Positions 7,479 through 16,026 of a stretch of DNA of 64,000 bases are shown in pieces. Each line of letters opens with the position of its first letter. Within the stretch, counting starts at the first letter, position 1. The translations under genes and the position numbers were made by a program. Source of the stretch: Streptomyces tibetensis (GTDB lineage: Bacteria > Actinomycetota > Actinomycetes > Streptomycetales > Streptomycetaceae); the NCBI RefSeq assembly GCF_007655005.1, contig NZ_SZVW01000003.1, positions 426,472 to 490,471 of the forward strand, written 5' to 3'. The notes beneath the pieces were generated by a model. That model worked only from the letters and a program-made list of their open reading frames with translations, ran no database searches and was not told where the DNA came from.

Positions 7479-8978
7479 ATGGCGGAATGGACCTCGGCCG
7501 TGGGTGCGGCACAGCTCGCGCGGCTCCTCAGCTCCCAGCAGGACCGCCCGGCGGGGCCCGGCACGCGCCGGCCGCCGGCCTATCGCGCGCTCGCCGACGG
7601 CATCCGCCTGCTGGTGCTCGAGGGACGTGTCCCGGTGGCGGCCCGGCTGCCCGCCGAACGCGAACTGGCCCTCTCCCTGTCCGTCAGCCGCACCACGGTC
7701 GCCGCCGCGTACGAGGCGCTGCGCAGCGAGGGGTTCCTGGAGTCCCGGCGCGGCGCGGGCAGCTGGACCGCCGTCCCGGCCGGCAACCCGCTGCCCGCGC
7801 GTGGTCTCGAGCCCCTGCCGCCGGAGGCACTCGGCTCCCTCATCGACCTCGGCTGCGCCGCACTCCCCGCTCCCGAACCCTGGCTCACCCGGGCCGTTCA
7901 GGGCGCCCTGGAGGAGCTGCCGCCCTACGCGCACACGCACGGCGACTATCCCGCCGGACTGCCCGCGCTGCGGGCGATGATCGCCGAGCGCTACACCGCC
8001 CGCGGGATCCCGACCATGCCCGAGCAGATCATGGTGACGACCGGCGCGATGGGCGCGATCGACGCCATCTGCCATCTGTTCGCCGGGCGGGGCGAACGCA
8101 TCGCCGTCGAGTCGCCCTCGTACGCCAACATCCTCCAGCTGATGCGGGAGGCCGGGGCGCGGCTGGTGCCCGTCGCCATGGCCGAGGGGCTCACCGGGTG
8201 GGACATGGACCGCTGGCGGCAGGTCCTGCGGGACGCCGCTCCACGCATCGCCTACGTCGTCGCCGACTTCCACAACCCGACCGGGGCGCTCGCGGACGAG
8301 GACCAGCGCAGGCGGCTGGTGGACGCGGCGAGGTCCGCGGGGACCGTGCTGATCGCCGACGAGACGATGAGTGAACTGTGGCTCGATCCGGAGGTGCGGA
8401 TGCCGCGGCCGGTGTGCGCGTTCGACCCGGCCGGGTCCACGGTGGTCACGGTGGGGTCGGCGAGCAAGGCCTTCTGGGCCGGGATGCGGATCGGGTGGGT
8501 GCGGGCCGCCCCGGACGTGATCCGCAGTCTGGTCGCCGCCCGCGCGTACGCCGATCTCGGCACACCGGTGCTGGAGCAGCTGGCGGTGAACTGGCTGTTC
8601 GGGACGGGAGGCTGGGAACAGGCCGTGGAGGTGCGGCGGGAGCAGGCCCGGGCCAACCGGGACGATCTGGTGACCGCGGTGCGGCGGGAGCTGCCCGCGT
8701 GGGAGTTCGAGGTGCCTCGGGGCGGTCTGACGCTCTGGGTGCGGACCGGGGGTCTGTCGGGGTCGCGGCTGGCCGAGGCGGGGGAGCGCGTGGGAGTGCG
8801 GGTGCCGTCCGGGCCGCGGTTCGGGGTGGACGGGGCGTTCGAGGGGTATGTGCGGCTGCCGTTCACCGTGGGCGGGGCGGTGGCCGAGGAGGCGGCCGTG
8901 CGGCTGGCCGCGGCGGCGGGACTGGTGGAGAGCGGCGCGGTGGGGAGCGCGGAGGCGCCGCGTACGTTCGTGGCGTAG
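7479..8978 (+). CDS. MocR-type regulator (wHTH + aminotransferase), YczR-like
   Basis: A 499-residue two-domain protein. A GntR winged helix occupies about residues 30-100 (SRTTVAAAYEALRSEGFLESRRGAGSW). It is joined to a fold-type I aminotransferase domain with HNPTGALADEDQR and the PLP lysine K330 in GSASKAFWAGMRIGW. MocR proteins use the PLP domain as an effector sensor, not for transamination. The divergent yczE-like gene makes a YczR role likely, so the probable target is yczE-gdpD and itself. The ATG at 7479 is chosen because GGGGAAGG lies about 12 bases upstream and the conserved N-terminus begins here. The last ~20 residues lie in G-rich sequence and may be variable. Confidence 0.88.
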   Translation: MAEWTSAVGAAQLARLLSSQQDRPAGPGTRRPPAYRALADGIRLLVLEGRVPVAARLPAERELALSLSVSRTTVAAAYEALRSEGFLESRRGAGSWTAVPAGNPLPARGLEPLPPEALGSLIDLGCAALPAPEPWLTRAVQGALEELPPYAHTHGDYPAGLPALRAMIAERYTARGIPTMPEQIMVTTGAMGAIDAICHLFAGRGERIAVESPSYANILQLMREAGARLVPVAMAEGLTGWDMDRWRQVLRDAAPRIAYVVADFHNPTGALADEDQRRRLVDAARSAGTVLIADETMSELWLDPEVRMPRPVCAFDPAGSTVVTVGSASKAFWAGMRIGWVRAAPDVIRSLVAARAYADLGTPVLEQLAVNWLFGTGGWEQAVEVRREQARANRDDLVTAVRRELPAWEFEVPRGGLTLWVRTGGLSGSRLAEAGERVGVRVPSGPRFGVDGAFEGYVRLPFTVGGAVAEEAAVRLAAAAGLVESGAVGSAEAPRTFVA

Positions 8979-8990
8979 GCAGGCGGACGG

Positions 8991-9026
8991 GGCTGACTGG
9001 GCTGACTGGGCTGACGGGGCTGCTGG
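8991..9026 (+). repeat. 9-bp tandem repeat, 4 copies
   Basis: Four units of GGCTGACTG (the last two diverged) sit just after the MocR stop codon, between two convergent genes. No hairpin terminator is visible in this gap. Confidence 0.7.
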
Positions 9027-9062
9027 GGGGTCTGTGCACTCCCAGCGGCATGCCGTCCGCGG

Positions 9063-10856
9063 CTACGTCTCCTTGGTCAGGACCGGTACCTGGTCCGGCA
9101 GGGGCTCTTTGGTGAGGACGGGTTCCTGGTCCGGCAGGGGCCCCTTGGTCGGGACGGGTACCTGGTCCGGCAGGGGCTCTTTGGTGAGGACGGGTACCGG
9201 GTCCGGCAGGGGCTCATTCGCCATGGCCTGCGCCGCCTGCTGCGACTGCGCATCCGCCGGGTCCTGCTCCGCTTCTTCGTCCGTCGGCACCGGTGCCGAC
9301 TTGCCTTCCGGCGGGTCCTGCTCCGGGATCGTCTCCCCGTCCGCCGGGGCCGTGCGCGGTGGGAGGAGGTCCAGGACCGCCTCGCAGAGGGCGTCGGGCG
9401 TGGCGTCGTCGTAGGGGTTCGGCGTGGCCGGGACCTGGAGGCGGTGGACCGGGCCCGTGCCCAGGCGCGCGTATCCGCGGCCCGGCGGGAGCTCGTCGAT
9501 CGGAGTGGTGCGCGGGGGCGCGCCCAGAACCGACTCGAGCTGGGCCGCCGTGGCCGGGCCCAGGACCACACGGGCGCGGGTGTGCTGGCGAACCGGATCG
9601 CTCAGGGCGTCCACGCTGTCCAGCTGCTCGGCCACTACCACCGTCACGTTCGCCGGGCGGCCGTGCCGGAGAGGAACCTGGAGCAGGCACTGGGGATCCT
9701 TGCGGCCGTCGGCGGCGGCCAGGTGGGTGAACGCCGTCGGGCGGTCCAGGAGAATCCACAGCGGGCGCTTGGTGTCGTCGGGCGGTGGATCGCCCGCCTG
9801 GTGGGCGCGGTTGGCGGCGATGAGGCGGCGCTCGGTCTCGGTCGCGGCCCACTCCAGGCCGGCCGTGACCCCGGCGAGCCCCGCCTCGACGGCCAGGACG
9901 CCGTCCCGGCCGGTCAGGCAGGCGTACTCGCCGGTGCCGCCGCCGTCGACGATCACCACGTCGCCGTGCCGCAGTGCCTGCAGGGCGATGGACCGCAGCA
10001 GGGTGGAGGTGCCGCTGCCCGGCTGGCCGAGAGCGAGCAGGTGCGGCTCGGTGGAGCGCAGGCCCGTGCGCCAGACGACCGGCGGCACGTCCCGCTGCCG
10101 CTCCCCGCAGGTGACGGGGAGTGTGCGCTGGACCCGGGTGGGGTCCGTGAAACCCAGGACCGTCTCGCCGGGGGTGGTGACGAAACGCTGGGCGGCGATG
10201 TCGACGGGCAGCGGCAGGAGCACGCCGACCGTCAACTGGTTGCCCTCCTCGTCCCACGTGAAGTGGTATTCGCGGCCCCGGCCCGACTTGGCCGCGAGGA
10301 GGTTCTCGATCCGGGCGCGGGCCTCGGGCTCGCCGTCGGTGAAGTACGCCGGGTAGCGGACCACCAGCTGCGAGATCCGGCCGCCGCCGTCGAACGCGTA
10401 GGTGGGGAAGGCCTTGTCCCAAGCACCGCCGTGGGAGTAAAGCGGCTCGGGGTCCTCGGCGGCGGAGAAGTACGGCACGAGCGCGTCGTACAGCGACTTC
10501 AGCCGCTGGGTCTGCGACTCGTCGGGCCCGTCCGACGCCGCCGTGGAGCGCTCCCGGCCCTGCCAGGCCGCCGCCGCCATCAGGGTGATGGCGGCGAGCA
10601 GCGGTCCGTACGGCGCCAGTGCCACGACCAGGACGACGGAGGCCACCAGGAACAGCAGCGCCCCCCGTCGCTCCTTGGGGGTCTCGGTCCATCTGCGCCG
10701 CCCGGCCGCTGCCAGCCGGCGCAGACCCCGCGTGATCGTGATCAGCGGGTGGAGGACGTCGGTGGCGCTGTCGGCGGCCGTCCGGGCCAGCTCCCGGCTC
10801 CGGGCGAGCTGCGCGCTGCCGTTGCTCAGAATGCGGGGGAGGGGGCGCCGGGCCAC
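9063..10856 (-). CDS. FtsK/SpoIIIE-like membrane protein with degenerate P-loop
   Basis: A 597-residue protein with an N-terminal basic region, two transmembrane segments at about residues 65-100 (ALLFLVASVVLVVALAPYGPLLAAITLMAAA), and an FtsK/SpoIIIE-type domain. The Walker A position reads GQPGSGTST (T283 where lysine is expected), so ATP hydrolysis is doubtful. Hydrophobic strands ending in Asp are still present (DVVIVDGGG and PLWILLD). The C-terminus is acidic and ends in four 12-residue repeats. Membrane-bound FtsK-like proteins of this kind are common in actinomycete chromosomes and their role is unknown; plasmid-transfer-like origin is possible. A small membrane protein gene precedes it by 51 bases, probably in the same transcript. 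Confidence 0.78.
   Translation of the reverse strand: MARRPLPRILSNGSAQLARSRELARTAADSATDVLHPLITITRGLRRLAAAGRRRWTETPKERRGALLFLVASVVLVVALAPYGPLLAAITLMAAAAWQGRERSTAASDGPDESQTQRLKSLYDALVPYFSAAEDPEPLYSHGGAWDKAFPTYAFDGGGRISQLVVRYPAYFTDGEPEARARIENLLAAKSGRGREYHFTWDEEGNQLTVGVLLPLPVDIAAQRFVTTPGETVLGFTDPTRVQRTLPVTCGERQRDVPPVVWRTGLRSTEPHLLALGQPGSGTSTLLRSIALQALRHGDVVIVDGGGTGEYACLTGRDGVLAVEAGLAGVTAGLEWAATETERRLIAANRAHQAGDPPPDDTKRPLWILLDRPTAFTHLAAADGRKDPQCLLQVPLRHGRPANVTVVVAEQLDSVDALSDPVRQHTRARVVLGPATAAQLESVLGAPPRTTPIDELPPGRGYARLGTGPVHRLQVPATPNPYDDATPDALCEAVLDLLPPRTAPADGETIPEQDPPEGKSAPVPTDEEAEQDPADAQSQQAAQAMANEPLPDPVPVLTKEPLPDQVPVPTKGPLPDQEPVLTKEPLPDQVPVLTKET
9072..9215 (-). repeat. 36-bp in-frame tandem repeat, 4 copies
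   Basis: Four units of 36 bases encode EPLPDPVPVLTK, EPLPDQVPVPTK, GPLPDQEPVLTK and EPLPDQVPVLTK at the extreme C-terminus of the FtsK-like protein, two residues before the stop. Units differ by few substitutions, so the expansion is recent. Proline-rich and acidic, probably a flexible tail. Confidence 0.92.
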
Positions 10857-10907
10857 TACTGCCTCCAGGGAGTGCGTACGGGCGGGGTGCGTACGGGGAC
10901 GAGCGCG

Positions 10908-11102
10908 TCAGAACTTGATTCCGCCGAGGAGGCTCGCCAGGCTCTCGCCGCCTGCCTTGATGCTCGGGGCGATGGCGGTGCTCGCCAGATAGAAGCCGAA
11001 CAGCATGGCGACCACGGCATGCGACGCCTTCAGGCCGTCCTTGCGGAAGAAGATGAAGACGACGATGCCGAGCAGGACCACGCCTGAGATGGAGAGGATC
11101 AT
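10908..11102 (-). CDS. Small membrane protein, 64 aa
   Basis: A 64-residue protein with an N-terminal transmembrane helix (ILSISGVVLLGIVVFIFF), a basic loop RKDGLKASH, and a second hydrophobic helix (AVVAMLFGFYLASTA) before a Gly/Ser-rich tail. The function is unknown. It lies directly upstream of the FtsK-like gene (51-base gap) and probably forms an operon with it. Its layout is like the small membrane partners often found beside FtsK/Tra-type proteins in actinomycetes, but that link is only positional. AGGAG lies just before the ATG at 11102. Confidence 0.75.
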   Translation of the reverse strand: MILSISGVVLLGIVVFIFFRKDGLKASHAVVAMLFGFYLASTAIAPSIKAGGESLASLLGGIKF

Positions 11103-11398
11103 TTGAGATCTCCTGGTTCGCGGGGACAGTCACCATGAGTACTTCCAGGCTCACAGCTTGTATCCATACGATAAAAGGTGCAACTGGGTGAAATTCGTAC
11201 GTTTTCCCCTGTGCGGTGAGGTGGTCCGGGCCCGGTCGAGCTGGATGGTCGCGCTTGTCCCGGTCTGCGCTGATCTTTACCTCGGGCACATCGGGTCATG
11301 TGCAGCGCCAGCCAGTACCCTGGCGATTCACTCGTACGGCTGCGCCCTCGCAGGCGTACACACCGGAGGCGATGCGTAGTGGAGAGGCGGTCCGCCCG

Positions 11399-11791
11399 AT
11401 GACCGAAGTCCCCGACCCCGAGGTCGTGGAGCTGGCGACCAAGGTCTTCGATCTGGCCCGGCGGGGACAGACCGAGCCGCTCGTGGCCTATGTAGACGCG
11501 GGTGTTCCGGCCAACCTCACCAATGACCGCGGCGACTCGCTCGTGATGCTCGCCGCCTACCACGGCCACTCCGAGGCGGTGCGCGCCCTGCTCGACCGCG
11601 GCGCCGAGGCCGACCGCGTGAACGACCGAGGCCAGACCCCGCTCGCCGGGGCCGTCTTCAAAGGCGAGACGGACGTGATCAAAGCCCTTCTGGAGGGCGG
11701 CGCCGACCCGTCCGCGGGCACGCCCTCGGCGGTCGACACCGCCCGGATGTTCGGCCGGACGGAATTGCTCGAACTGTTCGGCGAGCACTGA
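11399..11791 (+). CDS. Ankyrin repeat protein, 130 aa
   Basis: A small soluble protein made of about three ankyrin repeats: NLTNDRGDSLVMLAAYHGHSEAVRALLDRG, then ADRVNDRGQTPLAGAVFKGETDVIKALLEGG, then a partial third repeat (ADPSAGTPSAVDTARMFGRTELLELF). Likely a protein-binding module; no catalytic residues. The ATG at 11399 (MTEVPDPEVVEL) is preferred over an ATG at 11372, whose GGAGG lies too close; GAGAGGCGG precedes 11399 at a normal distance. The preceding 296 bases (11103-11398) carry no gene and must hold divergent promoters; they are unusually AT-rich around 11160-11205. Confidence 0.85.
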   Translation: MTEVPDPEVVELATKVFDLARRGQTEPLVAYVDAGVPANLTNDRGDSLVMLAAYHGHSEAVRALLDRGAEADRVNDRGQTPLAGAVFKGETDVIKALLEGGADPSAGTPSAVDTARMFGRTELLELFGEH

Positions 11792-11987
11792 GCCGACCGG
11801 TCTGACCTGGAACGACAACGAAATCGGGGGAGGCGGTAAAAGGGCCGCCGAAATTTCGGTCGCGGCAGACGGAAGTGCCGAGTCATCATGACGACGTGGT
11901 TCACGGACGTGATGGTCGGGCAGATTTTGCCGCACCGCGCGGGCCGTGACGCGGTCCGCAAGGGCCACCGACGAGAGGCAGAGGAAG

Positions 11988-12047
11988 ATGGTCTACAGCA
12001 AGCAGGAAACGGCGGGCGCCCCGACGTGTTGTCACGCGGCCAGGTAG
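11988..12047 (+). CDS. Possible 19-aa leader peptide with Cys-Cys
   Basis: A 19-codon ORF, MVYSKQETAGAPTCCHAAR, with a purine-rich ribosome-binding stretch (GAGAGGCAGAGGAAG) directly before the ATG, ending 45 bases before the ATG of the next gene. Its adjacent cysteines and terminal Ala-Ala-Arg are reminiscent of the short leader peptides seen upstream of Streptomyces genes. It could control translation of the downstream helical-repeat protein or be a secondary product. It was found by eye and depends only on the Shine-Dalgarno-like sequence and position. The rest of 11792-12092 has only a weak GGCGG/CCGCC hairpin (11832-11849). Confidence 0.5.
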   Translation: MVYSKQETAGAPTCCHAAR

Positions 12048-12092
12048 TACACGTCCCCGGTTGCGTCGACGCTTGATGTGAGGCTGTTTCCC

Positions 12093-13511
12093 ATGTTCGA
12101 TCCGGTCATAGCGCCCAGCGGAACGCTGCTCGGCCTGCTCCAGCGGGGCCGCGGCGACGGCACGCTGCACGCGCTCACCGCCCCGCGCCCCGAGGCGCTG
12201 GCGGCGTTGAACCACTGTGTGCTGCGCGATCCCCGCCACGACTGGCAGGTGGAGAACCGCTCCCTCTACTACGCCCGCCTCTACCTCGACCTGAACGGCG
12301 AGCTGGACGAGGTCGAGGCCCATCTCTTCGGCGCCGAGGACGTCCTCGACAGCGACGAGTCACGCACCGGGCTCGCCCTGGCCGTCCTCGGGCACCTCGC
12401 CTCCTACGGCAGGCGGGACGCGCTCGAACTGCTGCGCAGGTACGCCGCCCACGGCTCCAACTGGGCCTGGGCCCTCGACGAGCTGGCCCTCAGGGACGAC
12501 GACGCGGGCCTGCGCGCCCTCGCCGCCCCCGTCCTCGCCCGGTTCCCGGCCGACCCGGAGGGAGACGCCGAGCTGGCCGCCACCGTCCGGGACGCCTTCG
12601 AGCCCCGGCCCTGGCGGCTGTGGGCCGAGGATCCGCGCGAATCCGTCGCCACCCGTGTGCGTGCCGCTCACGAGACGGGCTGCTTCGACCGCTGGCAGCG
12701 GCAGATGCGCCCCTCCGGCCCCCGCCCGGGCTGGAGCGTCCAGGCCGTCTTCGAATGGGCCCAGCAGGGCATCGAGCGGGGAGCAGCCCTCCACGTGCCG
12801 GCCGCCCGCTGTCTCAGCGCCGTGGCCGGACCCGAGGACCGGGCCGAGATCGTTCAGGCGGCGAAGGACGGCACCGACGGAGCACGGTGTACGGCTCTGC
12901 GGTACCTCGCCGACGGCAACGATCCCGAGGCCCTCGATCTGATCGAGGGCGCCGTGGCCAACGGCTCGACGCTCGTCGTGGACGCGGCCGTCGACGCCTT
13001 CGAGCGGATGCGCTCACTGGCCGCCGTGGACCGGGCCCGCGGCTGGGCCCGGCGCCCGGACCCGCTGGGCGCCGCCGCCGGGCGCGTGCTCGCCTGCCGG
13101 GGCGGGGTCCAGGACCGTGACCTGGTCCTCACGGCCCTGCGCGAGGCCGTGCGGGGCGAAGGCCCCGACGCACCGACCCTGTGGACCCTCGTGGACGGCA
13201 CCGGACGGCTGGGCATCGCCTGCGCCGCACCCGTACTGCGCCACGTCTACCGCGAGACGGCCTCCTCCCACCTGCGCGGCCGGGCCGCCCGGGCCCTCGC
13301 CGCCACCGACCCCTCCTTCGCCGCCGGTTTCGCCGTCGAGTGCCTGTGGGACTGCGAGGAGACCACCCGGGAGATCGCCGCCCGGCACGCCGAGACCGGA
13401 GACACCCGCGTCGTCGAGCGACTGCGCCGGCTCGCCTCCGACCCGGCCGAGGAGGCCGAGGTGCAGACGGCCGTACGCAGCAGGATCGGTCCCGAGGAGA
13501 CCGCGGTGTAA
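12093..13511 (+). CDS. HEAT-like helical repeat protein, 472 aa
   Basis: A soluble 472-residue protein made almost entirely of paired amphipathic helices, consistent with HEAT/PBS-lyase-like repeats (for example ALRYLADGNDPEALDLIEGAVANGSTLVVDAAVDAFERM and LRGRAARALAATDPSFAAGFAVECL). No catalytic motif, signal peptide or membrane segment is visible, so a scaffold or protein-interaction role is the natural guess; the actual function is unknown. The ATG at 12093 (MFDPVIAPSG) is chosen over a GTG at 12078 because GTGAGG lies at ribosome-binding distance from it. A possible 19-codon leader ORF precedes it. Confidence 0.8.
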   Translation: MFDPVIAPSGTLLGLLQRGRGDGTLHALTAPRPEALAALNHCVLRDPRHDWQVENRSLYYARLYLDLNGELDEVEAHLFGAEDVLDSDESRTGLALAVLGHLASYGRRDALELLRRYAAHGSNWAWALDELALRDDDAGLRALAAPVLARFPADPEGDAELAATVRDAFEPRPWRLWAEDPRESVATRVRAAHETGCFDRWQRQMRPSGPRPGWSVQAVFEWAQQGIERGAALHVPAARCLSAVAGPEDRAEIVQAAKDGTDGARCTALRYLADGNDPEALDLIEGAVANGSTLVVDAAVDAFERMRSLAAVDRARGWARRPDPLGAAAGRVLACRGGVQDRDLVLTALREAVRGEGPDAPTLWTLVDGTGRLGIACAAPVLRHVYRETASSHLRGRAARALAATDPSFAAGFAVECLWDCEETTREIAARHAETGDTRVVERLRRLASDPAEEAEVQTAVRSRIGPEETAV

Positions 13512-13705
13512 CCGCTGGATGCTCTTTTTGACGGAATGCCGGGGCGGAATCGCGCCTCCAGGGTGAACGGGGGGTGACCCGCGGGGCAGGAGGGCATGGA
13601 CACCGCCCGACCTGCGTGGGTGCACCTCAGAACGCTCATGGGACGTTCCTCGTCCGGAAAGATCCACGTTGACGCGGGCACGTCCGGCACGGCGACAACA
13701 CCGGT

Positions 13706-14833
13706 ATGCGTGTCGTCATCGTGACCGAATCCTTTCCCCCCGACGTGAACGGCGTGGCCCACTGCGCGCTCCAGACCGCCCGGCACCTCGTCGATCGCGG
13801 TCACGCCCCCGTCGTCGTCGCCCCGGCCCCCGCACCGGGGAACAAGCCCGACGCCTTCGCGCCGTGCCCCGTCGTCCACGTCCCCTCCCTCCCGCTGCCC
13901 GGCTACCCCCAGGTCCGCGTCGCCCTCCCCAGCCGCCGCCTGGCCGCCACCCTCGTCGAGCACCGAGCCGATGTGGTCCACCTCGCCAGCCCCTTCGTCC
14001 TCGGCGTACGGGGCATGGCCGCCGCCGCGCGCCTCGGCATCCCCGCCGTCGCCGTCTACCAGACCGACCTGGCCGGTTACGCCCGTACGTACATGGGCGC
14101 CGGGGAAGCCGCCGCCTGGCGGCGCATCCGTGCCGTGCACGGCGCCGCCGACCTCACCCTCGCCCCGTCCAGCGCGGCCCTGCACGACCTGGAGACCCAC
14201 GGGGTGCCCCGGCTCCGGTTGTGGCCGCGCGGTGTGGACACCGAACGGTTCCGGCCCGACCGGCGCGACGAGGCCCTGCGCCGCGCACTCGCCCCGAACG
14301 GCGAGCTGATCGTCGGCTATGTCGGCAGGCTCGCCCCCGAGAAGCAGGTCGAACTCCTCGCCGGTGTCTGCGGCCTGGAGGGCGTGCGGGTCGTGATCGT
14401 CGGCGACGGCCCCAGCCGGCCCGGCCTGGAACAGGCCCTGCCCGGCGCCGTCTTCCTCGGCCGGCGCACCGGTGACGACCTGGCCCGGATCTTCGCCTCG
14501 TTCGACGTCTTCGCGCACACCGGCCCCTTCGAGACCTTCTGCCAGACGGTCCAGGAGGCCATGGCCAGCGGCCTGCCCGTGGTGGCGCCCGCGGCGGGCG
14601 GCCCGCTCGACCTGGTCGCACACGGGCACACCGGGCTGCTGGTCCCGTCCCACGACGCGACCGCCGTCCGCGACGCCGTGCGTTCCCTGGCCGCCGACGC
14701 CGGACTGCGGGCCGGCTACGGCGCCGCCGGGCGCGCCACCGTCGAGGGCCGCACCTGGGCGGCCGTGGGCGACCGGCTGATCGAGCACTACACGCAGGTG
14801 CTCGCCGGACGCCGGACGGCGGTGGCGGCATGA
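13706..14833 (+). CDS. GT4 glycosyltransferase (mannosyltransferase-like)
   Basis: A 375-residue GT-B fold glycosyltransferase of family 4. The N-terminus has the glycine-poor acceptor motif VTESFPPDVNGVA, and the C-terminal half carries GYVGRLAPEKQVELLAGV, VIVGDGPSRPGLE and the nucleotide-sugar EX7E region HTGPFETFCQTVQEAMASGLPVVAP. This is typical of the MgtA/PimB group that uses GDP-mannose, but the donor is inferred. Its stop overlaps the start of a second GT4 gene by four bases (ATGA), and that gene overlaps an SGNH hydrolase the same way. The three are therefore one translation unit, probably for a cell-envelope glycolipid or polysaccharide. Confidence 0.88.
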   Translation: MRVVIVTESFPPDVNGVAHCALQTARHLVDRGHAPVVVAPAPAPGNKPDAFAPCPVVHVPSLPLPGYPQVRVALPSRRLAATLVEHRADVVHLASPFVLGVRGMAAAARLGIPAVAVYQTDLAGYARTYMGAGEAAAWRRIRAVHGAADLTLAPSSAALHDLETHGVPRLRLWPRGVDTERFRPDRRDEALRRALAPNGELIVGYVGRLAPEKQVELLAGVCGLEGVRVVIVGDGPSRPGLEQALPGAVFLGRRTGDDLARIFASFDVFAHTGPFETFCQTVQEAMASGLPVVAPAAGGPLDLVAHGHTGLLVPSHDATAVRDAVRSLAADAGLRAGYGAAGRATVEGRTWAAVGDRLIEHYTQVLAGRRTAVAA

Positions 14834-16026
14834 GCGACTCCCCCTCCGGCAGCGGCGACCGCAGGTCGCTGCGGATCGTCCGGCTCGCCAACTTCGTCGC
14901 CCCCTCGTCCGGCGGACTGCGCACCGCGCTGCGCGAACTCGGCAAGGGCTTCAAGGCAGCGGGGCACGAACCCGTCCTCGTGATCCCCGGCGAGCGGATG
15001 AGCGACCGCGAGACCGAGCAGGGCAGGGTGATCACCCTGCCCGGGCCGCTCCTGCCCGGCACCGGCGGATACCGGGTCCTCGTCGACAAGCGCCGGGTGG
15101 CGCGGCTCCTGGAGGAGCTCGCACCGGACCGGCTGGAGGTGTCCGACCGGACGACCCTGAGGTGGACCGGCCGGTGGGCGCGGCGCGCCCGGGTCCCGGC
15201 CGTGATGGTCTCCCACGAGACGGCCGACGGGGTGCTGCGCACCTGGGGCCTGCCCGAGGGGGCCGCCCGGCGTGCCGCCGACGCCCTCAACGTCCGTACG
15301 GCGCACACCTACGCGCGCGTGGTGTGCACCACCGAGTTCGCCGAGCGGGAGTTCGTGCGGATCGGGGCCCGCAACGTCGTCCGGGCACCGCTCGGCGTCG
15401 ACCTGGTGCAGCGGCACCCTGCGCTGCGCGACCCGGGGATACGGGCCCGGCACGCGCGCGAGGACGAGACGCTGCTCGTGATGTGCTCGCGGCTGTCCGT
15501 GGAGAAGCGGCCCGGCACGGCGCTGGACGCCCTGCAGGCGCTGCGGCGGCGCGGGCGCCGGGCCGTGCTGGTGGTGGCCGGGGACGGCCCGCTGCGCACC
15601 CGGCTCGAACAGCGGGCGCGCGAGAGCGGCCTGCCGGTCACCTTCCTCGGGCACGTCACCGACCGCCGGCTGCTCGGCGCGCTCCAGGCGTCCGCCGACA
15701 CGGTGCTGGCACCGGGGCCCGCCGAGACCTTCGGGCTCGCCGCGCTGGAGGCCATGGCCTGCGGTACGCCCGTGGTGGCGAGTGCCTCGTCCGCGCTGTC
15801 GGAGGTGATCGGTTCCGCCGGTGCCGTCGCGGCGGACCACGGGGAGGCCTTCGCGGACGCCGTGGACCTGATGCTGGAACGCCTGGAAGCGGACCGGCGC
15901 GAGGCGGCACGCGCGCGTGCGGAGTGCTTCGGGTGGGACGCGGCGGTCGACGCGTTTCTCGCCGCGCACGACGCGGCCGTCCCGGTGCGTCCCGCCCGGC
16001 CGTTCGCGCCCCGGGGCGTGGCATGA
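14830..16026 (+). CDS. GT4 glycosyltransferase
   Basis: A second family-4 glycosyltransferase, 398 residues, sharing the fold but not closely similar to the one before it. N-terminal VRLANFVAPSSGGLRTAL, middle MCSRLSVEKRPGTALDALQAL, VVAGDGPLRTRLE, and the donor-site LAPGPAETFGLAALEAMACGTPVVAS. It begins ATGA-coupled to the upstream transferase and ends ATGA-coupled to the SGNH hydrolase gene. Paired GT4 enzymes acting in sequence on a lipid acceptor are common in actinomycetes; the acceptor cannot be told from sequence. Confidence 0.88.
   Translation: MSDSPSGSGDRRSLRIVRLANFVAPSSGGLRTALRELGKGFKAAGHEPVLVIPGERMSDRETEQGRVITLPGPLLPGTGGYRVLVDKRRVARLLEELAPDRLEVSDRTTLRWTGRWARRARVPAVMVSHETADGVLRTWGLPEGAARRAADALNVRTAHTYARVVCTTEFAEREFVRIGARNVVRAPLGVDLVQRHPALRDPGIRARHAREDETLLVMCSRLSVEKRPGTALDALQALRRRGRRAVLVVAGDGPLRTRLEQRARESGLPVTFLGHVTDRRLLGALQASADTVLAPGPAETFGLAALEAMACGTPVVASASSALSEVIGSAGAVAADHGEAFADAVDLMLERLEADRREAARARAECFGWDAAVDAFLAAHDAAVPVRPARPFAPRGVA

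Noticed and set aside
11888..12076. A 62-codon frame overlapping the candidate leader peptide
   Set aside because: No ribosome-binding site and basic, low-complexity translation; the overlapping 19-codon frame has a much better start.
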